Source: Coriobacteriales bacterium (GTDB lineage: Bacteria; Actinomycetota; Coriobacteriia; Coriobacteriales; UBA8131). Taken from it: DNA of 8,673 nucleotides. The position numbers and the translations under genes are program-made. Location: the NCBI GenBank assembly GCA_031274985.1, contig JAISPK010000095.1, positions 1 through 8,673 of the forward strand, given 5' to 3'. Below the pieces are notes generated by a model. It saw nothing but the letters and a program-made list of their open reading frames with translations. It made no database searches and was not told the origin of the DNA. Within the stretch, counting starts at the first letter, position 1; each line of letters begins with the position of its first letter. Positions 1 through 5,168 of the stretch are shown here, one piece after another.

Positions 1-93
1 AAAGGGGACGTACCTTGTGTCTTGTTGGGCAACTGGTTTTCCCAACAAGACACAAGGTACGTCCCCTTTTGTCCTGGTACGTCCCCTTTTGTC
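1..93. repeat. Palindromic intergenic repeat, copy 1 (cut by the window edge)
   Basis: Bases 1-29 and 41-69 are perfect reverse complements (29 bp) around an 11-nt loop at 30-40. The outer part of the right arm, an 18-bp unit at 56-73 (GGTACGTCCCCTTTTGTC), is repeated exactly at 76-93. The left partner of that outer unit would lie before base 1, so the full element is probably longer. The arm core matches the copy at 4636-4736 except for two positions, both compensated on the opposite arm. It ends in T-rich sequence and could fold into a strong RNA hairpin that ends transcription from upstream. It looks like a REP-type or non-autonomous mobile repeat. The link to a REP-associated (IS200-like) transposase is inference, as no transposase gene is present here. 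Confidence 0.9.
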
Positions 94-133
94 AGAACCT
101 CCCCGTTCCTTCCGTTCTAGGTGATATCCCACT

Positions 134-144
134 TGCTATATAAT
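134..144 (+). promoter_or_regulatory. Probable ileS promoter (-10 region)
   Basis: A perfect TATAAT lies at 139-144. An overlapping extended form, TG at 134-135 followed by TATATA at 137-142, is also possible. No good -35 box stands 16-18 bp upstream; the best fit, TTCTAG at 115-120, is poor. Transcription would start near 150, giving a leader of about 35 nt before the GTG at 184. That is too short for a T-box riboswitch, the usual regulator of ileS in many Gram-positive bacteria. The promoter sits between the palindromic repeat and ileS and would drive ileS-lspA-rluD. Confidence 0.6.
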
Positions 145-183
145 GACTTGTTCGTGCGATACGTACCCAATCAAGGAGCATCA

Positions 184-3042
184 GTGGCAAGTAACGACTA
201 TAAAGATACGATGAATCTTCCCCAAACCGACTTTCCCATGCGGGCCGGCCTTACGCAAAGTGAGCCCAAGCGCCTGGATAAGTGGAAAGAGATGGATCTC
301 TATCACCAGGTGGTAGCCAAGAATGAAGGCAATGAGCCTTTCGTTTTGCACGACGGGCCGCCTTATGCGAATGGTCCCATTCACATGGGACACGTCTTTA
401 ACAAGGTCTTGAAGGACATCGTGGTTAAGTACCATTCGCAGCGCGGCTATTACTCTCCCTATGTCCCCGGCTGGGACTGTCACGGCCAACCTATCGAGCA
501 CCGGGTGGAAGTCACGCTTGGTCCGGAGAAAATGGCCAGGATAAACCAGCCCACCCTGCGCCGCCTCTGTAGAGAATACGCAGAAAAATACGTCAATATC
601 CAGCGTGATGGCTTTATCCGGCTTGGTGTGTTGGGAGATTGGGATGATCCCTATCTCACCTATGCCCACTCCTACGAGGCGGGTAATGTCGAGATCTTCA
701 AGCAGATGTATGAGACAGGCGCGATCTATCGCGGGCGCAAGCCCATCCATTGGTGCGCGCACTGCCACACCGCTCTGGCCGAAGCCGAGATCGAGTACGG
801 CGACGAACAATCGCCCTCCATCTACGTTGCCTTTAAGGTGCTGGAGTCCCAAAACGCTGCCCTGGCAGCCTTAACCGGCTCAAACGAACTGCTTGATGCC
901 TGGATACTCATCTGGACCACCACCCCGTGGACCTTGCCGGCAAATACCGGCGTGACCCTGGCCGACGGGGCTCACTATGTTCTCCTGGAGCTTGAGGGCA
1001 ACAAGAATTTTGCCGGCAAGAAGCTTCTGGTTGCCGAAGACCTGGTAGAGCAGGTGGTCGCTGAGCTGGGAGCCGAAGGATACGCTCTGTGTAAGAGCAC
1101 TGACGGGCAGACCCCCTGGCGTGCAAAAGGCAGAGACCTCCTGGGCCTCACCTATGCACACCCCATTCACGACGACAGGTGTGGTCGTGTGGTCACCGGC
1201 GCCCACGTAGAGCTTTCCACCGGAACCGGCGCGGTGCATACTGCACCCGGTCACGGCCAGGAAGACTACCTTATGGGGCAGGAGTACGGCTTAGAGCTCC
1301 TCATGCCGGTAGACGACAACGGGGTTTTTGACAAGGGCGGCGGACCCTTCGCCGGCATGCCGGTCAAGGAGGCCAACCCTACAATCATCAACTGGCTCGA
1401 TGAGCGCGGCAGCCTCATTGGCCAAAAGAGCATCACACACTCCTATCCTCATTGCTGGCGCTGCCATAACCCGGTGATCTTCCGGGCAACCTACCAGTGG
1501 TTCGTCAGTATGGATGCCACCGGCATCAGGGCAAAGGCCCTCGCCGAGATCGGCAAACTCAACTGGTATCCCACGTGGGCCTCCAACCGGATGCGGGCAA
1601 TGGTCGAAGACCGTCCTGACTGGTGCATATCGCGCCAACGTTCCTGGGGGGTGCCGCTGCCGGTGTTCTCCTGTGGTAACTGCGGCGAGATCGTTGCGAC
1701 CCCCGCCACCTTTGACGCAGTCATCGCGCTCTTTGAGCGCGAGGGTGCCGACAGTTGGTTTACACTGAGCCCCTCCGAGTACCTTCCTGCGGACACCACG
1801 TGTACGGTCTGCGGCGCTGACGTACACCAGCTGATACCCGAGAAGGACATTCTCGATGTATGGTGGGAGAGCGGTGTTTCGCATACGAGTGTTTTGCGCA
1901 AACGAGACTATCTGGGAGCACCTGCTGAGCTCTATCTCGAGGGCTCCGACCAGCATCGCGGCTGGTTCCAAAGCTCGCTGCTCACCAGTGTTGGCGCTTA
2001 CGGCGCTGCCCCCTTCAAGGGCATCATGAGCTGCGGTTTCATTACCGACGGTGAAGGCTACAAAATGAGTAAGAGCCGCGGCAATGTCGTCGATCCTGCC
2101 GAGGTGATGGAAAAATTCGGCGCTGATGTGCTGCGCTTGTGGGTGGGGTCGATTGACTCCTCCACGGATGCCGGCATCGATGACGAGATCATCCAGCGTA
2201 CCAGCGAGTCGTATCGACGTATTCGCAACAGCCTGCGCTTTCTCTTGAGCAACCTCTACGATTTTGACATGAGCACCGATGTAGTAAGTTATGACGATCT
2301 GCGCGCTCTGGACCGCTGGGCTCTGGTGCGTGTGCAGGCCCTGCTGAACAAGGTCACCGCTGCCTACGGTGAATTCCGTTTTCATGTGGCGTACCATGCG
2401 ATCTACGACTTTATCATTCGCGATCTCAGTGCGGTGTACATGGATGCCCTTAAAGACCGACTCTACAGTGACGCGCCCAAGAGTATCGAGCGCAGGAGTG
2501 CGCAAACGGTACTGGCTAATATCCTCGAAGTGTTGGTGCGCGTCCTGGCGCCTATCTGGAGCTTTACCTGTGATGAGGTGTGGGACTATTATCCCGAGGG
2601 GATCTGCGAACCTGACAGAGCCCAGGCCATTGCCCTGGCCGGCTGGCCGGAAGCAACGGACTTTGACCCTCAGGTCACTGCAGCTGAGCAAGCGCGTATC
2701 GCCGATGAGTTCATCACCGTCCTCGACGTGCGTGAGGCGGTTACCAAGGCACTTGAAGAATCGGCATTCACTAAAAGCCAGCAGGCATCCCTCGTTATCA
2801 CTGCGCCAGCAGGCATTATCGAGGTGCTCAAGGCTCAGGGAGAGCAGCTTCTTACCGAACTGTTTATCGTGGCCGAGGTAGAGCTTGTAGCAGGAGAGGG
2901 AACCGAGGTCACCGTTGAGGTCAACGCGGCGTCCGGCGAAAAATGTCCGCGCTGCTGGAACTACCGCGAGCTCGGCGTTGATGCAGCACATCCGGAAGTC
3001 TGTGAGCGCTGCGCTGCCGTTCTCACCGGATTGGGCCTCTGA
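184..3042 (+). CDS. ileS: Isoleucyl-tRNA synthetase
   Basis: Class I aminoacyl-tRNA synthetase that attaches isoleucine to tRNA-Ile in the cytoplasm and edits mischarged valine. Numbering from the GTG at 184, the protein is 952 aa, full length for the bacterial type. Visible motifs are the ATP-binding HMGH (67-70, the HIGH box), the editing-domain signature WTTTPWTLPAN (from 244), the editing segment GHGQEDY with Asp361, WWESG (560-564), the KMSKS loop (627-631), and a C-terminal zinc site Cys921/Cys924/Cys940/Cys943. A further pair of CxxC motifs (497/500 and 540/543) suggests a second zinc knuckle before WWESG. The GTG start is chosen because AAGGAG at 173-178 stands 5 nt before it. The frame is open back to a GTG at 121, but that start lacks a Shine-Dalgarno sequence and precedes the promoter. 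ATG 211 is a weaker alternative. First gene of a cluster with lspA 2 nt downstream. Confidence 0.97.
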   Translation: MASNDYKDTMNLPQTDFPMRAGLTQSEPKRLDKWKEMDLYHQVVAKNEGNEPFVLHDGPPYANGPIHMGHVFNKVLKDIVVKYHSQRGYYSPYVPGWDCHGQPIEHRVEVTLGPEKMARINQPTLRRLCREYAEKYVNIQRDGFIRLGVLGDWDDPYLTYAHSYEAGNVEIFKQMYETGAIYRGRKPIHWCAHCHTALAEAEIEYGDEQSPSIYVAFKVLESQNAALAALTGSNELLDAWILIWTTTPWTLPANTGVTLADGAHYVLLELEGNKNFAGKKLLVAEDLVEQVVAELGAEGYALCKSTDGQTPWRAKGRDLLGLTYAHPIHDDRCGRVVTGAHVELSTGTGAVHTAPGHGQEDYLMGQEYGLELLMPVDDNGVFDKGGGPFAGMPVKEANPTIINWLDERGSLIGQKSITHSYPHCWRCHNPVIFRATYQWFVSMDATGIRAKALAEIGKLNWYPTWASNRMRAMVEDRPDWCISRQRSWGVPLPVFSCGNCGEIVATPATFDAVIALFEREGADSWFTLSPSEYLPADTTCTVCGADVHQLIPEKDILDVWWESGVSHTSVLRKRDYLGAPAELYLEGSDQHRGWFQSSLLTSVGAYGAAPFKGIMSCGFITDGEGYKMSKSRGNVVDPAEVMEKFGADVLRLWVGSIDSSTDAGIDDEIIQRTSESYRRIRNSLRFLLSNLYDFDMSTDVVSYDDLRALDRWALVRVQALLNKVTAAYGEFRFHVAYHAIYDFIIRDLSAVYMDALKDRLYSDAPKSIERRSAQTVLANILEVLVRVLAPIWSFTCDEVWDYYPEGICEPDRAQAIALAGWPEATDFDPQVTAAEQARIADEFITVLDVREAVTKALEESAFTKSQQASLVITAPAGIIEVLKAQGEQLLTELFIVAEVELVAGEGTEVTVEVNAASGEKCPRCWNYRELGVDAAHPEVCERCAAVLTGLGL

Positions 3043-3044
3043 GC

Positions 3045-3662
3045 ATGAAAAGAAGAAATGCCTTTGTGTTATTTACCGTGCTGGTGCTGGTTATTATCGC
3101 CCTGGATCGGTTTACCAAGATCCTCGCAATTGAGCAGTTGACGGGCAGTGACCCTCTCGCCTTTCTTCCGCTCTTCTTGGATTTTGCTCTGGTGTATAAC
3201 ACCGGCGGCGCCTTCGGGCTCTTCGCCGGCGGCGGAGTCATCTTTGTTGCCGTAGCGCTGCTCGCGGTGGGTGTCATACTGGGCTATCTCATCAAGGCAA
3301 AGGAGCTGAGGCTGCTTATCGTCATTACTCTGGCAATGATCAGCGCCGGTGCTCTCGGTAATGCCTACGATCGTGCCATGATCGGCGCGGTGCCCGATTT
3401 CATTCATACGCTCTTTATGGATTTTCCGGTGTTCAATGTTGCGGACATGGCTCTGACCGTTGGTGAGTTTGCCTTGATTATCATTGCTGCCTATTATTGG
3501 TTTGGCCCGGGCAAGCGCAAAGAAACGGCCGAGGTGCGCGAGGGCGCATCGCGCAAAAACGAGGACGAATCAGCTGCAGCAGAGCTTTGCAAGAGCGAGG
3601 ACGAATCAGCTGCAACAGAGCTTTGCAAGAGCGAGGACGAATCGAGCAAAGAGGAAGCGTGA
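3045..3662 (+). CDS. lspA: Lipoprotein signal peptidase (signal peptidase II) with a repetitive charged tail
   Basis: Membrane aspartyl protease that removes the signal peptide from diacylglyceryl-modified prolipoproteins. The 205-aa protein shows four hydrophobic segments (about 6-28, 62-83, 87-105, 134-153). Conserved family positions are Asp21 in the first helix, YNTGGAFG (51-58) with Asn52, GNAYDR (105-110), and the two catalytic aspartates: Asp118 in VPDF and Asp134 in FNVADMALT. The usual protein ends near residue 155-165. Here about 45 extra residues follow, built from a 12-residue repeat (EDESAA-A/T-ELCKS) present as two full copies and a partial third, with Cys182 and Cys194. The tail is hydrophilic and mainly acidic. 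If the usual topology holds it lies in the cytoplasm. ATG 3045 is 2 nt after the ileS stop, so translation is probably coupled to ileS. The enzyme call is secure; the tail's role is unknown. Confidence 0.95.
   Translation: MKRRNAFVLFTVLVLVIIALDRFTKILAIEQLTGSDPLAFLPLFLDFALVYNTGGAFGLFAGGGVIFVAVALLAVGVILGYLIKAKELRLLIVITLAMISAGALGNAYDRAMIGAVPDFIHTLFMDFPVFNVADMALTVGEFALIIIAAYYWFGPGKRKETAEVREGASRKNEDESAAAELCKSEDESAATELCKSEDESSKEEA
3561..3647 (+). repeat. 36-bp tandem repeat inside the 3' end of lspA
   Basis: A 36-bp unit starting GAGGACGAATCAGCTGCA occurs at 3561-3596 and 3597-3632. The two copies differ at a single base (G versus A, Ala versus Thr). A partial third copy starts at 3633 with GAGGACGAATC. 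The unit is 12 codons long, so copy-number changes keep the frame. Confidence 0.92.
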
Positions 3663-3671
3663 GTTTGCTTC

Positions 3672-4628
3672 ATGCCGCGATTTGAGCACATAGTCACGCC
3701 CGCTGAGCAGGGGAGCAGGATCGATGCTCTGCTCGCCACGTTTACGGAAGTCAGCAGCCGGGGCGAGGCGGTGCGCCTGTTAGAGGGCGGACACGTGACC
3801 CTCAACGGCAATCAGCACACAGCAAAAAAGCGCATCCTGCTCGCCGGTGATAGCATCGAATACACGGTAAACCCCCCTGCAGCCCCCCAACTCCTGGCAG
3901 AGTATATCTCCCTTGACATTCGCTATGAAGACGAATATCTCATCGTTTTGTCCAAAGAGGCAGGCATGGTTGTGCATCCGGCGCAGGGCCACGAAGAGGG
4001 AACGCTGGTCAACGCACTCCTGCATCACTGCGGCTCAGAGAATCTGGCGTTTTTGCAGGGAGAAGACCGTCCGGGCATTGTGCACCGGCTCGACAAGGAT
4101 ACCTCCGGCCTCATGCTGGTGGCCAAGAACGAACAGGCAGGCGAAGCACTTCAGGAGGGTATTCGTACGCGCAACGTCGATCGGCGCTACCTCACTTTGG
4201 TGCATGGCTATATTGCACCTCAGACCGGGCTCATTGATGCCCCCATTGCGCGAGGAAGTGTCGAACGCATGCGCATGGCCGTAGGTGAAGGCCCTGCTGC
4301 TCGTGAAGCTATCACTTCTTTTACGGTGCAAGATCGTTTTGAGGCCGGCATCAAAGACGACGGTTATACCTATCTCGAGTGCAAACTCTATACCGGACGC
4401 ACTCATCAGATCCGTGTACACATGGACTACATCGGGCATCCCTGTGTGGGCGACCCGCTCTACGGGCGCCTGGGACCCGCTGCCCAACTCGGACTTGCAC
4501 GGCAGTTTCTCCATTCCTGGCGACTCAGCTTTACCCATCCCATTTTGGGTGAATCGATGGAATTTGAGGATGCGCTGCCTGCTGATCTTGCGCAGGCTCT
4601 GGATTCTCTCGCAAACAGAAAACTGTAG
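3672..4628 (+). CDS. rluD: RluD-type 23S rRNA pseudouridine synthase (RluA family)
   Basis: Converts uridine to pseudouridine in RNA. RluD of E. coli acts on helix 69 of 23S rRNA; the exact target here is not provable from sequence because RluA-family paralogues look alike. The 318-aa protein has an N-terminal S4 RNA-binding domain (about 15-75, with the LLEGGHVTLNG segment) and a catalytic domain with the family signature HRLDKDTSG (138-146), where Asp141 is the catalytic aspartate. GRTHQIRVH (242-250) and a GDPLYG segment are also typical of the family. Length is normal. ATG 3672 is 9 nt after the lspA stop; the nearest purine run, GAGGAA at 3651-3656, is rather far (15 nt), so coupling to lspA is likely. 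The lspA-rluD pairing is common in bacteria. A 48-bp inverted repeat begins 7 nt after the stop. Confidence 0.93.
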   Translation: MPRFEHIVTPAEQGSRIDALLATFTEVSSRGEAVRLLEGGHVTLNGNQHTAKKRILLAGDSIEYTVNPPAAPQLLAEYISLDIRYEDEYLIVLSKEAGMVVHPAQGHEEGTLVNALLHHCGSENLAFLQGEDRPGIVHRLDKDTSGLMLVAKNEQAGEALQEGIRTRNVDRRYLTLVHGYIAPQTGLIDAPIARGSVERMRMAVGEGPAAREAITSFTVQDRFEAGIKDDGYTYLECKLYTGRTHQIRVHMDYIGHPCVGDPLYGRLGPAAQLGLARQFLHSWRLSFTHPILGESMEFEDALPADLAQALDSLANRKL

Positions 4629-4635
4629 ATGTGAC

Positions 4636-4736
4636 AGGGGGACTTGCTGACAAAAGGGGACGTACCTTCTGTCTTGTTGGCTGATCCCCAGCCAACAAGA
4701 CAGAAGGTACGTCCCCTTTTGTCAGCAAGTCCCCCT
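4636..4736. repeat. Palindromic intergenic repeat, copy 2 (48-bp perfect arms)
   Basis: Bases 4636-4683 and 4689-4736 are exact reverse complements, 48 bp each, around a 5-nt loop (ATCCC, 4684-4688). The inner core (GGGGACGTACCTT, then TGTCTTGTTGG) is shared with copy 1 at the left edge. The two base differences in the shared 29-bp arm (4669 and 4681) are each matched by the complementary change on the other arm (4703 and 4691). The element lies 7 nt after the rluD stop. As RNA it would form a very long hairpin, with TTTT at 4717-4720 inside the right arm and TTT at 4736-4738 at its edge, so it may stop or shield transcripts of ileS-lspA-rluD. Apparent reading frames through it are by-products of the repeat. 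Confidence 0.95.
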
Positions 4737-4769
4737 TTGTCTGCAAAAGAACTGTTCCCAGTCTTACGT

Positions 4770-4780
4770 TGTAGTACAAT
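4770..4780 (+). promoter_or_regulatory. Possible promoter of the small membrane-protein gene (-10)
   Basis: TACAAT at 4775-4780, with TG at 4770-4771, is a good -10 candidate about 38 nt before the GTG at 4819. No convincing -35 box is seen. It lies just downstream of the palindrome, which would separate the small gene from rluD transcription. Confidence 0.4.
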
Positions 4781-4818
4781 GAGCGACACCATCACGGAGT
4801 GTTGCGAGGAGAAACAGA

Positions 4819-4995
4819 GTGGCTAGACCAAACATCAAACGCCGGGGTTGCGGTTGCTTGGGCATAGGCTCCTTTGGCCTCGGCACCATTGTTGCCGTGG
4901 TGATTTCCTGGACCACCTACCACGACGTTCTCTGGACGATTGTTCACGGATTTCTCAGCTGGGCTTTTATCATCTGGTATCTCATCTTCCACTAA
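4819..4995 (+). CDS. Small two-helix membrane protein, 58 aa, function unknown
   Basis: The GTG at 4819 is preceded by GAGGAG at 4806-4811 with an ideal 7-nt spacing, and the frame runs to TAA at 4993. The product starts MARPNIKRRGCGCLG, a basic head with a Cys-Gly-Cys motif. Two hydrophobic stretches follow (about 14-31 and 37-57), separated by a short TTYHD turn. The second is rich in Trp and aromatics (VLWTIVHGFLSWAFIIWY), and the protein ends FH. A positively charged N-terminus fits insertion with the head in the cytoplasm. From memory, small hypothetical proteins of Gram-positive bacteria carry a similar SW...WxxxHGxxxWxxxIxY pattern, but I cannot name a family and assign no function. 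It stands alone between the palindrome and the rpsA promoter. Ribosome site, hydropathy and isolation support a real gene. Confidence 0.75.
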   Translation: MARPNIKRRGCGCLGIGSFGLGTIVAVVISWTTYHDVLWTIVHGFLSWAFIIWYLIFH

Positions 4996-5044
4996 GTCAC
5001 TAACCGGAAATTAGCAACTTAAGTCTGAAGTCAATATTTTTGTG

Positions 5045-5053
5045 TGGTAATAT
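5045..5053 (+). promoter_or_regulatory. Probable rpsA promoter (extended -10)
   Basis: TGG followed by TAATAT (5048-5053) makes an extended -10 element. A weak -35 candidate, CTGAAG at 5025-5030, lies 17 bp upstream. Transcription would start near 5060, giving a leader of about 110 nt for rpsA-lepA. An imperfect inverted repeat (TAACCGGAAAT at 5001-5011 and ATTTCGGTTA at 5054-5063, one bulged base) encloses the promoter. Confidence 0.5.
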
Positions 5054-5063
5054 ATTTCGGTTA

Positions 5064-5082
5064 GAGTGCGATAACGGCACTC
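5064..5082 (+). other. Small hairpin in the rpsA leader
   Basis: GAGTGC (5064-5069) and GCACTC (5077-5082) form a 6-bp stem with a 7-nt loop, a few bases after the predicted transcription start. It may stabilise the 5' end of the mRNA or take part in control by S1, which often regulates its own synthesis. Neither role is shown by the sequence. Confidence 0.4.
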
Positions 5083-5154
5083 GTAAATAGTAATGGCCCC
5101 CGGATACATGTTCTTTCGATTAACCGCGTAACATGGAAAGTGGGCCCCCGACAT

Positions 5155-5162
5155 GGAAGGGG
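5155..5162 (+). promoter_or_regulatory. Ribosome binding site that sets the rpsA start
   Basis: GGAAGGGG stands 6 nt before the TTG at 5169. The longer frame starting at ATG 5133 has no purine-rich site before it, so this site favours the TTG. Confidence 0.6.
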
Positions 5163-5168
5163 CTACCC

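Noticed and set aside
56..93. CRISPR-like spaced direct repeats
   Set aside because: Only two units 20 bp apart, part of a palindromic element, with no spacers of normal size and no cas genes.
121..183. N-terminal extension of IleRS from GTG 121
   Set aside because: No Shine-Dalgarno site, it would start before the TATAAT box at 139-144, and the added residues do not look like IleRS; GTG 184 has AAGGAG at ideal spacing.
94..183. T-box riboswitch expected upstream of ileS
   Set aside because: The leader after the predicted promoter is only about 35 nt, and no T-box consensus, specifier stem or antiterminator is visible.
1291..2991. 566-codon frame on the - strand opposite ileS
   Set aside because: It lies wholly antisense to a secure IleRS gene and has no recognisable motifs; long antisense frames are expected in G+C-rich coding DNA.
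4644..4826. 60-codon + frame starting in the palindrome
   Set aside because: Much of it is the inverted repeat itself, it has no ribosome site of its own, and the similar peptide read on the - strand (4460-4795) is a palindrome effect. It also overlaps the start of the better supported gene at 4819.
4792..4992. 66-codon - strand frame in the rluD-rpsA interval
   Set aside because: It is antisense to the 58-codon membrane-protein frame, which has the Shine-Dalgarno site and a coherent membrane-protein composition.
5133..5168. N-terminal extension of S1 from ATG 5133
   Set aside because: No purine-rich site before it and the added residues are atypical; GGAAGGGG points to TTG 5169. Not fully excluded.
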